Notes: a model not told the origin generated them from the sequence alone. Shown: positions 11,820 through 22,964, counted from the first letter of the stretch. The stretch is 64,000 nucleotides of DNA from Hydrangea macrophylla (GCA_033977485.1 CM066991.1:32423850-32487849), one strand, 5' to 3'. A program made the numbers and translations.

Positions 11820-12290
11820 CCAACTAACTGGTCAAAAGGGTGTTGGTGGACTCAAGCAGCTCCTCTGACATTCTCTTTGCCACAGCATTCGACCAGATGA
11901 GATTATCAAGGGATAGGCTCTGTTCGGTGGCCACATCACTGGTAGGATTCAACGGATCAAGCACACAGCCGCTCAGTACGATCGAGCTACCGGTTTTAAT
12001 GGGGACCTACCCTCAGCAGGCTTCGGTGATGGCTAACTTTGTGATTGTGGAAGCCCCTTCAGCCTACAACGTGATCCTGGTGGGCCGACGCTTAGCAAAG
12101 CAAAGGCTGTTGTGTCAGCATACAGTTTGATGGTGAAGTTCCCAACCCCCTAGGGGCCTGGGAGCTTACGAGGAGACCAAGCGGCAGCCCGAAGCTGCTA
12201 TGTCAGCTCCATGGGCCAAGAAGTAATCATAGAAGCATTGAACGTCCAGGAGATGGATCCCAAAGACCATTATGATAAGTAGGCCCGGTA
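11820..12290 (+). pseudogene. Protease region of element 2
   Basis: VLVDSSSSSDILF is encoded near 11840; the family has DSGSS at the active site, so Gly has become Ser. An APSAYNVILVGRR-like stretch follows at about 12052-12090, and after a stop the linker (KFPTP, SLRGDQ, EMDPKD in broken frames) leads to RT. The same linker is found on - in element 4 at about 42140-42390, showing that the two elements are related. Confidence 0.75.
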
Positions 12291-12305
12291 GAGGAGCTGG
12301 AACGG

Positions 12306-13740
12306 GTGGTGCTAAACCCACATCTCCCCGACCGGGTGATCAGCATTGGCCCCCTCTTGAAGCCGGACCTCAAGGAGAAACTAGTTCGATTTCTGCAACA
12401 GAGCCAGGATGTTTTTGCCTTGTGTCACGAAGATATGCCCGGTATTGACCCCCGGGTAATGTCTCACAGACTCAACGTGAATCTAGAATCCCGGCCGGTG
12501 AAGCAGAAAAGACGGGGAATGGCCCCCGAAAGGTAGAGGGCGGTATCCGAAGAAGTAGAGAAGCTCCTGAAAGAAAAGTCTATCCGAGAGGTCTACTATC
12601 CTGACTGGTTAGCGAACGTAGTACTGATCAAGAAAAGTAATGGGAAGTGGAGGATGTGCGTGGACTTCACCGACCTGAACAAAGCCTGCCCCAAGGACTG
12701 CTATTCACTACCAAGGATAGATCTCTTGGTGGACTCCACAACCGGTCATTCGCTCCTCTCGTTCATGGAGGCTTACTCCGAGTACAATCAGATCCGCATG
12801 TACCCCGGGGATGAAGAAAAGACCTCATTCATCACAGATCAAGGGACCTACTGCTATAAAGTCATTCCCTTCGACCTCAAAAATGTCGGGGCGACCTATC
12901 AACGCCTGGTCAATCACATGTTCAAAGATTTGATTGGAAAAGCTATGGAGGTCTACGTTGATGATCTACTGGTCAAAAGCCGGTATGAGTCTGACCATCT
13001 TGAGCACTTGGTCGGGCCTTCAACATTTTAAGGAAGTTCGGGATGAGGTTAAACCCGGCCAAGTGCACATTTGGCGTCTCGTCCGGGAAGTTTCTTGGGC
13101 ACCTAGTCAGCAGCCGGGGAATCGAGGCTAACCCCGAGAAGATCCAAGCTATTATCAATATGCGGTCACCCCGGTCGACCAAGGAAGTTCAGAACTTGGC
13201 CTGGCGGGTCGCCGCCCTGAACAGATTTGTGTCCAGGGCTACCGACCGCTGCCTTCATTTCTTCATAATCCTCCGCAAGGCCTTTTAGTGGTCAGAAGAG
13301 TGCGAGGAGGCGTTTCAAGACCTGAAAAAGTACCTAACGTCACCCCTCTACTCTCCACACCCATTCCGAACGAAGAGCTATTCTTGTACCAAGCGGTGTC
13401 CCCTTTGGCGGTGAGCTCGATACTTGTCTGGGAAGAACACGGGATCCAATTCCCGGTCTATTACACCAGTCGGGCTCTCCATGGTGCCGAAAGCAGATAC
13501 TCCTAGTTTGAGAAGCTCGCCTTCGCCCTCGTCACTTCTGCCCGGAGACTCCGTCTGTACTTTTAGGCCCATGTCATTATGGTCCTCACATTTTGAAAGA
13601 TCTTGAGCAGGCCCAAGACATCCGAGAGACTCGTTAAATGGGCCTTGGAGTTGGAAGAATTTGAAGTGGTCTACCGACCCTAGACGGCGATTAAAGGACA
13701 AGTTGTGGCAGACTTCCTCGTCAAGTTCACATACCCGGAG
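12306..13740 (+). pseudogene. Reverse transcriptase and first RNase H of element 2
   Basis: The upstream block FLQQSQDVFALCHEDMPGIDP is the usual Tat entry to RT. RT core motifs are CVDFTDLNKACPKD, SFMEAYSEYNQI and an intact YVDDLLVK box at about 12955-12980. A frameshift follows near 13030, then the thumb in another frame (LNPAKCTFGVSSGKFLGHLVS). RNase H fragments follow from about 13290 to 13740 (YYTSRALHGAESRYS-stop-FEK) with several stops. The catalytic YVDD survives but the frame does not. Confidence 0.85.
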
Positions 13741-13805
13741 GACCCAATAGAAGAGCATGACCCACCACCCGTACTGCCCGGGATAAAGCCAGACATCCCG
13801 TCCTA

Positions 13806-14008
13806 GACACTTTACGTGGATGGGTCCTCCAACAAATAGGGCAGTGGGGCAGGGATTATCCTGACCACACCGTATGGGATCCAGCTCAAGTACGCGCTTA
13901 GGTTTGGATTGCAAGCCTCCAACAGTGAGGCCGAGTACGAAGCCCTGCTAGCCGGATTGCAAATGGCAACCTCAATGGGTGTGCTGCAGATTCAGGGGTA
14001 CAGCGACT
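13806..14008 (+). pseudogene. Second RNase H of element 2 (truncated)
   Basis: LYVDGSSNK is followed by GSGAGIILTTPYG and [15 protein letters not shown], carrying the first Asp and the Glu of the extra RNase H typical of the Tat lineage. The third motif begins (IQGYSDS) and is cut at about 14008 by an internal deletion that joins it directly to the integrase C-terminal part. Confidence 0.8.
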
Positions 14009-14012
14009 CTCA

Positions 14013-14576
14013 CTGAGGTGACCAACCGGACTATCCTTTGTTCAATCAAGACGAGGCTTGAAAATGCCAAAGGACTCTGGACAGAGGAAATACCGACCCT
14101 CCTATGGGCCTACTGCACTACACCCCGAGTGGCAACAGGGGAAACGCCGTTCTCTCTAACCTATGGCTTTGAAGCAGTGGTTCCAGTGGAACTTGGGTTA
14201 CCAACTCACCGGGTGGCAAATTTTAGCGAGCTAGATAACGAAGATGCCCTAAGGGCGAGAGAAAAGAGACCGGGCATATATGAAAGTAGCAGCCTACAAG
14301 CAAAGGGTCTCCCGATACTACAATAGCAAGGTTAAACCCAACAGTTTTCAGGTGGGGGACCTCGTTTTGAAGGCGGTAAACCAATCTATGAAAATTCCGA
14401 TCCATGGGAAGTTGGACCAAACTGGGAAGGCCCCTACATAGCTACCCAAGTCAACCGTCCGGGCACCTATTGGCTACAGACCCTAGACGGGCATGAACTC
14501 TCTCACCCTTGGAACGTACAGCATCTCCGCAAGTACTACCAGTACTGCAAAGAGAAGCAATCGGACATTGGTTAAG
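14013..14576 (+). pseudogene. Integrase C-terminal remnant of element 2
   Basis: Begins in the integrase core after its catalytic residues ([20 protein letters not shown]), then [21 protein letters not shown] and a broken GPY-like tail ending in LRKYYQYC with a TAA at 14574-14576. The zinc-binding HHCC domain and the first two catalytic Asp regions are absent, so the copy cannot make integrase and would have been non-autonomous even before stop codons accumulated. Confidence 0.85.
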
Positions 14577-14691
14577 AACTTTTTGTAGCTCTGTCCGACC
14601 ATTTTTATAAACTTTGAAATAAAATACTAGTTTCTTGTTCTCAATTCAAACAGTGACTACTGCAAGCATTGGCCACTAAAAGTCTGCACCC

Positions 14692-14784
14692 GAAAAGACC
14701 TCGGGGTCAGACCCCAGGCACCAAAAAGACCTCGGGGTCATACCCCAGGCACCAAAAAGACCTCGGCTCCATACCCTGAGGCAC
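14692..14784 (+). repeat. 31 bp tandem repeat (three copies) after pol of element 2
   Basis: Copies start at 14692, 14723 and 14754. Each has AAAAGACCTCGG; the first two contain inverted repeats (GGGGTCAGACCCC and GGGGTCATACCCC) that could form tight hairpins. Confidence 0.85.
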
Positions 14785-15418
14785 CGACTTTGCCTAGGTC
14801 CCACCAATGATGAGGAAAAACACCACCTCAGGTGACTAACGATGGTAAGCCCCAAAAGACCCTGCAACCACCCATGTTCCAGGTCGGTTTCCTACGGTCA
14901 CCCCCCTCTATACACCCACCTTAGCAAAAGCTTGGGGGGCAGGGAAACAGAAAATCACATCGGATACTGATAGGACATCGAATCCTAGAACACTTCTAAC
15001 ATTCCTAAGTACCTATAGTACCCAGAGAAGCCGCTCGGGTAGTAAACAGGTCTAAGCCAAAATTACACCCGAACAGGACCTGCATAACATGTCCCCAAAA
15101 GACCAAATACTCTCTACCGGTTACGGTCCTAAATCTTTTGCTAAGGCAGGGATTTGGATCGATCAAAGAGAAATGAAACCAGTCGGATGTTGGCAATAGC
15201 AAGACAGGCACACATGTATATGTAATAAACAGTTAATAAAAGATGGCCTCAAAGGACCTTATTATTAGGAAAAAAACTATACATAGCCTGGGGGGCAGTT
15301 GTAGTAGCCTCCCAAAAAAAAAAACAATATATAGGAAACAGAGGAGTCAGACGTTGTCAACAATAACCACCTCCTCGGTCTTCGCATTCCCCCCCTCAGA
15401 GCTGTATCTCCAGCCAGC
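14785..15418. other. Non-coding spacer of element 2
   Basis: Between pol and the antisense ORF. It contains two related GGGGGGCAG segments (near 14934 and 15290), an A-run at 15307-15323, and no ORF that I can support. Confidence 0.6.
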
Positions 15419-15610
15419 TCATCCTGGAGGGTGGCACCTTCTGGCGCGACAGCAGGTGCCTCGGCTTTCCCAGTAATCGGAATCCACCCCCTGGTAAGGG
15501 GAGGTGTCAAACTCTGGGTGGTCCCAAGCCAGCCTTTCCTTCAAATCCTCGTACCCGAGGAAGAAACCGTCGTCAAAAGTTTCCCCCGGGGGACCAGCGG
15601 TCGCTGACGC
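15419..15610 (-). pseudogene. Antisense ORF of element 2, C-terminal part beyond the nested insertion
   Basis: Read on -, this stretch continues the frame of the exon that ends at 35961, on the other side of element 3. It encodes an acidic, aromatic tail (TFDDGFFLGYEDLKERLAW, then DTSPYQGVDSDYW). In that frame the first stop is at 15421-15419. A one-base shift after DYW would give an Ala/Pro-rich tail to about 15350, so the exact end is uncertain. Continuity across 20 kb shows that element 3 inserted inside this ORF. Confidence 0.7.
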
Positions 15611-17810
15611 TGTGGATACCGGAATTCCACCTTGTTTCTTTTGGTTTGTTTTGAATTTTTGAGATTTGATTTTGAATCAAAGGAAGAAAATGGTCTGTTG
15701 AAAACAGATACAGAGTCGCCACTTGGTCTTTAAGGAACTAAGAAACCTAATTTGACTCACCCAAACGGATAAATGGCACCGGCCTTTCATAACTAAAGAA
15801 CTTGGCTTGGGGTTTTGGTACGAGAGAGGAAGGAGCCTTTGTCACGACTAAAACACCCTCAACTCGCCCCGTCTCTCGACGGGCCTCAATTAGCATCCAA
15901 AAAATCATCTTATACTATGTATGGTTTGACAATTAATACTGTGATACTATATTACATCACATAAGAAACTTGAAATGGAAGATCAAAAGATAAGATATCA
16001 TTCATAAGATCTAAGCCAAATACCACACAATGTAAAAGTGAAAGATCACACAAACAAACCTAGGAAAAATCGTCTAATCACATATCAAGTAATCAAGTTT
16101 TCCTAAGCTAAAGGGGACATGAAATGTTCTTGAAACAAATAATGAAGTAAATCAAAGAATGCTTAACAAGCTAGTATGATGCATGTTAATATTTGAGGAA
16201 AGGAGATCTCTCAATCCCCGGGACGGATGAGAAAGGATGATTAGATCGAGGGGAAACATGAACGTGTGATCTTGATCATTCCTTATAATCTTCTTAGATT
16301 AGGAGTCACAAAAGCCCCAAATCTTTGCATGAATGCAATGTATGCATTTAGATTGTGTTAAGGTTGTAGTGTGCCTTTGTGTACATGGAATCCTAAAATG
16401 ACTTAGAAGTCTAAAAGGTGTATGAATGAATGAATGAAATTATCATAGGATATGTACAAATGTAGTATGAACTACTTCCTAAGAGATGAGCTAATTTGGA
16501 ATGCATGTAAGCATCAAATCAAAGAATGAAAGTTAAAGTGTGCTTGCTGTGAATAGTGGACAGAATAGTGACATGATATTTAGGAATTTGAAAAGAGGGG
16601 TTAGGAATGTTTTCAATGCATGATTTTTTATGGAGATCTTTCTTATTGTGTCTAGAACACTATCCAAAAAGCCAATACTTAATATCTATCACAGATTGAG
16701 AGAAATCATATAAACAATGAAGATCACTCAGAAACAGAGTCCGTATTGTCGACTGAAATGTTGAAAAATCTTAGAAAATGAAAACAGATGATCTAGGGCC
16801 CCATTTTATACAGATATTTTCCTAAGACATTTAAGTTTGAGGGAAAAATAAGTTAGGACCACCCCTTTTGGAAAAGGTTTCTGAAAAAGTAGTTGGAAGT
16901 GGACCAAGCTGCTGTGACAGCAGAGGCAGAATGTCTTGAAGGAATGTTTGGGTCCAAATGGACCACTTCCAAGTACTTTCAAGTCACTCCAAAAATCATG
17001 GGTGTTCTGTAATGAGTTGGGAAGACATTACAAGTGGTCTTGCATCCATACCTTCAATATGGAATCCTAGAGAATTCTTTAAAGTCAAATAACTCACTGT
17101 TTTGAAGATTTTTTAGTAAAACAAAGCTTATTCCTTGAAATCCCAATGTTGGGGGTTTTAAGGGGGCTTTGAAATAGGGGTTTTGAAAGTATATTTTCAG
17201 CACTTAAATGGTGATTATGACCACTTGAAGTATCAACATTTTAACCCATATCAAGAACCTCCAAGATTGTTGGAGACATTGCTTTTATTTTGAAGACAAC
17301 TTCAAGAACACATAGAAATGTATTGAAGTTGAAATCATCATTTATCAAACATGTTTTTGAGATCAAGAGCTACTATCCATAAGGATTCACTCATCTCAAA
17401 CTTCATGTCATCATCTAGATGATGATGAACTAGTAGGTAACAAAAAAAATCAAAAGAAGAAATGAGATTAAGAGGAGATGAGCAATGTATATAATAAGCA
17501 AGATAAACAATCAATAGATGATATTCATGATAATATTGGACTTGTAGCTTGATGTTTCACTCATATATGGTGACATTGGACATGGAACCTTTCTCTCTCT
17601 TAAATACCCACTAAAATGGTGGTTGGGTGTATTGAATGTGGAGTAAATAGAAGTAATGAAGTAGAAAACAAAGTTTGGAACTCACTTTCTAATGGAAGAT
17701 CAAAGGAGGAAGCTTCTTTTCTTCTATTCTAACCTTATCTCCCAATATTTTCTCTCTTTCACTTCTCTAAACTTATGTTTGGCACACCTAAAATGTGTAG
17801 TCAAAGGGGG

Positions 17811-17820
17811 TTTATATAGG
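17811..17820 (-). promoter_or_regulatory. Candidate TATA box in the 3-prime LTR of element 3
   Basis: CCTATATAAA on -, preceded by ATTGG (an inverted CCAAT). It would leave a U3 of about 1.1 kb. The 5-prime LTR copy is mutated. Confidence 0.5.
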
Positions 17821-17962
17821 CCAATGTGGGGTGGTTTTGGGATTTTAGAAGTGTTCCCATTGGTCCTAAACATCTGAAATCGTAGAACTATGTCGTTTTG
17901 ACTTCTAATTAATCAAAATGGACCCCCAAAAATAATTATAAAAACACACTATTCTGGAGGAG

Positions 17963-18024
17963 AGTGCCGCGGCGGCACTGGGCCTGTGCCGCGGCGGCAG
18001 TGCGCCAGTGCCGCGGCGGCACTG
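17963..18024. repeat. GC-rich near-palindrome triplet, left LTR of element 3
   Basis: Three units of the GTGCCGCGGCGGCAC type, each close to its own reverse complement, in an AT-rich setting. GGAGGAG before and CTCCTC after extend the overall symmetry. Confidence 0.8.
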
Positions 18025-18395
18025 CTCCTCGTTTTCCCAGAAAATTCCATTTAGGCCTCCAGAAGTTCCAGTATTCCCGAAAAGGCCTTAGTTCGTCCAA
18101 AATTCACAGAAAATGCATACGAACTCCAAACTTAGCTTGTGATATACCGTTGGAAAGGTATTGGAGTCTACTTTCCATAAAAAAAATGTTTTAGAGTTGG
18201 GTCACTTTGGAAAGTTTTGCGGTATTCGCGATAAAAGCCAATTTGATCGCCATTTTCACCTTCGAAAATTCATAATAAACTCATTTTAAGTCCAGAAATC
18301 ATGTGCGATATACCGTTGGAAAGTTATTGACCTCTAGTTCCCATAAAAAAATGTTTGAAAACTGACATGGTGCTTCAGTTTCAAAGTCAACTTTT

Positions 18396-18613
18396 GGTCA
18401 AATCGGTCAAACCTGGGATTCCCGGGAAGGTCTGGGAGCTTCTAGGAAATCCCGGGAGCTGATGCTTTGGTCCGATTTTCTTTTAAAACTCATTTTAGTA
18501 CTTTTTACATGATTTGGTATGATCTTGGAACTTTTGGACGATCTCGATTGACTTTGGTCAAACCTGGTCAAACCTTGGTCAAATTTGGTCAAACCTTGGT
18601 CAAACCGGTCAAC
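18396..18613 (-). promoter_or_regulatory. W-box cluster (TTGACC) in U3 of element 3
   Basis: Eight GGTCAA hexamers on + (TTGACC on the element's sense strand): two at 18396-18410 and six at 18555-18613. TTGAC(C/T) is the core site of WRKY factors (established). The cluster is repeated in the other LTR (35625-35681 and about 35464-35480). Function is inferred only. Confidence 0.5.
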
Positions 18614-18902
18614 GGGGACCTTCCGGGAACTTCCGGGACTTCCGGGGGTGTCTGGGAGCTGACGATTTCCTCTGGTTTTGTTTTAAAACTTATTTTATTG
18701 TTTTTCTTACGACATAACGTGTTTTCAGAACTCTCGGTCCAAATCTGGGAGTGTTTGGACTTTCAGGGGCATTTTGGTTTTTTTGAGTATTTTGAGAGAT
18801 AGAGCTAACTTCCAAGAGTCCTTTTGAGTCTTTTTCGATCATTGTGAACCGCCAAGCTATGGGTCTCCTAAATCTGATAGCCGACAAAATGGGGTGTCTA
18901 CA

Positions 18903-18919
18903 GTTTGCCCCTCTTTGGC
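18903..18919 (-). other. Polypurine tract of element 3
   Basis: On - it reads CCAAAGAGGGGCAAAC and abuts the TGTAGACACC start of the 3-prime LTR. Confidence 0.8.
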
Positions 18920-19555
18920 ATGAACTTGTGAAGCAACGCATGTCGCAAGCGAGTGCCAAAGCTTTGAAGAGACAGGTCTTTTGGAGGCTATAGATTTAGG
19001 AAAAGAAAGCATTGCAAAACATGATGATGAGGTTAGTGCTGGTTGCGCCCTGCGTGAGCTGCCTACGTATCCCAAGGGGAATTAGACCAGGACGTAGTTC
19101 AGGGCACAAAGGAACCAAACACACATGCACATACACAATAAAGTGGCGGATGCTATGCTAAAAGAATGATATGGAATGCATAGATGCATGAGTCCTACTA
19201 TGCCTAGCATTCTGATCCTAGTATGAGCAAGTGCCATGGGATGTGCCACTCCGGGTGGGCTGGTGTCGTGCTAGTGTTTGTGATTGTGATATTACGGATG
19301 ACTCGGATGAGGGCATCAAGGTTAGAAGGCTCTGGGCCTAGGGGCAAACTTCTTAAATTCTGAGAAACGTGCTTTGTAAGCGAGATAATTGATCAGACGC
19401 AGAGTCTTAAATGACAACTGAAGGAGACCGAAGGATCTCGGGATAACTGACAGGTGGGAAAGCTATGGTAGATAATAGATGAAGAAGCTCATGATAGTCA
19501 GGAGACACGGAGTCGTGAATGGGCGGTGCTCTTTTTCAGAATCTGGGCATAGGCG

Positions 19556-20150
19556 ATGTTTTGGTCGTTCCTGATTGATCGACCCTCGGGAGTCGGTTCT
19601 GTTCTTTGTTTCTTTCTGTTGGGGATAGTAGGAGCTGGTATCTTTCTATTTCTATCCTCAGGGGATGATGTAGGATTCTCGGAGAATCTCTCTTAACTGT
19701 TTCTTGATCGGGAACCAGGACCCATCTCTGAATCTCTCACGGTTGATCAAATCTTGCGGCGCTCAATCCAGAAGAGCCGATTAGGGCCTTCGGGAGCTGG
19801 TTTCTTTCTGCTTTTGTCCTCGGGGGATAGTGCCGGGTTCTCGGGGAATCTCTTTCTTGATCGGGAACCAGGACCCATCTCTGAATCTCTCACGGTTGAT
19901 CAAATCTTGCGGCACTCAATACAGAAGAGCCGGTTAGGACCTTCGGGAGCTGGTTTCTTTCTGCTTTTGTCCTCGGGGGATAGCGCAGGGTTCTCGGGGA
20001 ATCTCTTTCTCTATTTCTTGGTACCTCAGCCAAAATCCAGGATTCGTTCCCAGAACTCTCGTGTTTGATCAAAATTTGTGCCGGTTGTCCTAAAATAGCC
20101 GATTCGGGCCCTCAGGAGTTGATTTTTTTTCAGTTTCTGCCTGCTGGAGG
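19556..20150. repeat. 153 bp tandem repeat in element 3
   Basis: The two central copies (19703, 19856) share GATCGGGAACCAGGACCC and CCTTCGGGAGCTGG segments nearly without change. Flanking copies are diverged. A related array in element 6 (about 59400-60000) has a period near 168 bp. Confidence 0.85.
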
Positions 20151-20302
20151 TAATTCTGACAACTTTTATCCTACTTAGGGTAAAACCTCATAAATCTTGA
20201 CTGAAATGGGCCACCGGGGCTAATTGGGGTCAAAACCGGACAGAAACGGGCCAAAACGGGTCAAAACGGAGCGAAATGGGGCAACGCGGGGCCCGCAGGG
20301 AG

Positions 20303-20366
20303 TAGTGCCACGGCGGCACTGGGCCACTGCCGCGGCGGCAGTAGGCCAGTGCCACGGCGGCACTGG
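20303..20366. repeat. GC-rich near-palindrome triplet upstream of antisense PMD gene
   Basis: AGTGCCACGGCGGCACT, CTGCCGCGGCGGCAG and AGTGCCACGGCGGCACT, about 220 bp before the first ATG of the antisense gene. Same design as the LTR blocks. Degraded copies occur at 60152-60192 and 62643-62682. Confidence 0.8.
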
Positions 20367-20586
20367 GTGGCCGGACCCCATGTTTGTATATCTAGGGTTT
20401 TTGAGCTTTTGAAGCTCATTCTTGGCCATTTTGGGGTGTTTTTGGAGCCAAAATTCATCAAAACGCAGCTTGTGCGCGCTCAGGTGGATAATCTTTTCCC
20501 GTAGTTGGAATTTTGATTGGTGTTTTGGTTTGCCCAAATTTTTAAGAAGAAAGTCTAACATTTTCTTCCATTTTCTTTGTAGATCC

Positions 20587-22669
20587 ATGGCTTCGAGCTC
20601 GAGGAGACCATCTAAGAAGGCCAAGGAAAGGATGAAAGCCGAGATGCAGACCCCGGACTTGATTTTACGGGAAGTCATCTTTCGGTCGCGGCTCTAGCGA
20701 GCTTGGTATGTGAAACTTTTGACAGTTTAGGACAACTTCCATATATTGTGCTAGTTTTGTGAGCCATAGTGTGCACCTAGTGATCGTTAGAAGTCCGGTT
20801 TATGTTCAAATGTTGATTTTGTAAATTTGGCTCTCGGGTCATGAATAGTGATTTTGTTCATCTTTTGGTTGTTATTATGTGCAGGTGCCGGAAGTGGCAT
20901 TGAAGGGCCACGGTCGTCTTGCTCATGCCTTCCTATGGTATACCCAACTCTCGCCCACTGTTAAGAGGATGGTAGACAATGCCGGGTTCAGAGGCTTCGT
21001 CCGTCTGGTTTTGAAGAGCACCAACGATTTGGCTCACTTTTATGCCCTGGCTGAGAGGTGGTGGGACATCACCAACACTTTCCACCTGCCGTTTGGCGAG
21101 ATGACTATGATGCCCTTTGACTTCTCCATGATTACCGGCTTGAGGGTTGGCGGGAAGCGCCTGATTCTGGATTATTTTTATGAAATCGACCCGGAGGCTG
21201 TAGAGATGTTGATCGGGGCTGTTCCTCCTAATCTGGAGAGGCACTGGTTTCCTTGTGGTTGGCTTTATCAGGCTTATGGCAGGGGGAACCATAATCTGAA
21301 CAATTCCCAGCTTTTGAGAGTGTACCTTCTGTATGTCCTTGGCTGCTCGATCTTTGTGACACGGAACGATCGAGTGAGCTTGAGACTCCTTCTCTGTCTA
21401 GCGGCCATTGATGAGATCCCCTCCTATGACTGGGGCGGTGCTGCTTTGGCCCATCTTTATAAGCACATGGGCGACGTCTCCCGGGGTGACATTAAATCGA
21501 CGGGGGGATTCTGGCGAGCTTGGGAGGTATGAACCGTATCTTCTCTTGTCTCTTAGCTTTTCGATTTCTATACTCTTTCTGACTTTTCTCTTTGTTTGTG
21601 CAGCTTTGGAGCTTCGAGTATCTCAAGATGTTGGCTCCCTCTCCTGCGAATGAATCAGGTGAGGACGAGGATGGCATGGCTCCGGTGCCTCTGTTCCCAC
21701 GATCTTGACCGAGCTGACGGCTTCTAGTGTTGATTGGATGCCTTGGGAGCATGTCGCCTATGTCGCCCCAGAGGAGATACAAGCAGTCAAATCTCTTACC
21801 TCCTACCGACTTTTGATGGAGAGTACCGAGTGCAGGCTGTGGTTCCTTGGTGAGCGGGTGTCTCGGCAGGTGGTCGGTGGTTCCAGGTATCGCGTCCCTC
21901 ATAATCCCCCTGCGATGGATGCTAGTGACGTTTCTGGTAATGCTCTGCTGGCGGCCTTGGCTGGCTCTGACATTTGGGATCATTTCCTTTCTGAGACTGG
22001 CTATGAGGCTTACCGTAGCTGCTATCTGATGCCCAACTTCCCGCTCTTGGAGGTGAGTTTTTGTCTCTATTTATTGCCTATGTTCTTAATCCATGTTTTC
22101 CTAACTTGTTTTGTGCCTACAGCATCACAAGATGTATAGGAGACAGGCTCCCCCGGCTTCCGATCCTATCCCTCCTTGGGATTGGACCATCAACGTTCTA
22201 GGCGCCGATGGCACTCCCCAGGTGATGGAGGTACCACGAGTCACATCCGGGTACCCTACTCAGCCAGCGGGCATCCTCAATGTTCCTTGGAGTTACGCTG
22301 AGGAGGGTCACGCCCTGGCGGCTAGCTTACGGTCCTTGGTCCTCACTCGAGACCATCGGGTATGTCTCTAATTTTGCGCTTTCTTAAGGTTATGAGGTTC
22401 TAACCCTGTGTTTTACCCTTGACAGATGGACGGTATGCTGCAATTTGCCGCCAATCAGATGGCGTCCTTGGTAAGTCTCCGACTCGACTCTGTTTTTGTA
22501 CTTTTTGTTGTTCCCTTACTGATTGCCTTCATTTTATTTGTGTGTGCAGTACCGTGGAGGCGGGGCTAGCTCATCGAGGACCGGTCCAAGGTGCAGAGGC
22601 GGTAGGAGGAGGCCGCCGCCGACATACACTCTGGGTGGTCCGACAGAGGACGAAGAAGAGGAGGACTGA
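20587..22669 (+). pseudogene. Antisense six-exon plant mobile domain (PMD) gene in element 3
   Basis: Lies between integrase and the 3-prime LTR of element 3, on the opposite strand. Exons: about 20587-20705, 20885-21526, 21604-22052, 22123-22359, 22426-22470 and 22550-22669, all with GT...AG introns and a final TGA at 22667. Exon 2 (214 codons) carries the PMD core: KGHGRLAHAFLWYTQLS, FYALAERWWDITNTFHLPFG, GEMTMMPFDFSMITGLRVGG and YDWGGAALAHLYKHMG. The C-terminus is Arg/Pro-rich then acidic (EDEEEED). PMD is found in the host proteins MAIN and MAIL1 and in transposons. Exon 3 is 449 nt against 519 nt in element 6; the 70 nt loss shifts the frame near 21700, so this copy is broken. The frame of exon 1 is uncertain. 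Confidence 0.85.
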
Positions 22670-22964
22670 GGCCTTCCAAGCGGGAACTTCGTTTTATTTT
22701 CTTTTTATGTTTTTGATTGGGTTGTACTGGTGATATTTGGACAGTGTAGGATAGTGTGTGGAATAGTTTGTGACCTTTGACTGAGCATTATGATGTTTTG
22801 CCTTTTAGGCCAGATATTTTCCGATTTGGAGGCGCAGTCGTGTGCTTGTTTATGTTGGTGATTGCGTGGTGATATATGTGCATTGTGATTCTGTGATTGT
22901 TGATGTTACTGCGATGGGCAGTCTTGTGATAGTGAGTGTTTTTGCCTTGCAGGTGGGATAGTCC

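Larger units (their letters stand above)
15611..18902 (-). repeat. 3-prime LTR of element 3 (3292 bp)
   Basis: Partner of 32699-35960. AT-rich apart from a GC-rich palindromic block at 17963-18024. No coding content is supported. Confidence 0.93.
18920..20586. other. Non-coding region upstream of the antisense PMD gene of element 3
   Basis: Contains a TGCCTACGTATCCCAAGG motif at 19060, also found as three copies near 24664. A tandem repeat follows, with two close copies at 19703-19855 and 19856-20008 (153 bp period) and more diverged copies on either side (about 19556-20150). A third GC-rich palindrome block lies at 20303-20366. It should hold the promoter and leader of the antisense gene. 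Confidence 0.7.

Noticed and set aside
16400..16440. GAATGAATGAATG run as a meaningful microsatellite
   Set aside because: Short ATGA/GAAT run, identical in both LTRs of element 3, ordinary slippage.
20587..22669. A functional host MAIN/MAIL1-type gene
   Set aside because: It lies wholly inside element 3, exon 3 has a frame-shifting deletion, and two more copies occur in the same repeat context.
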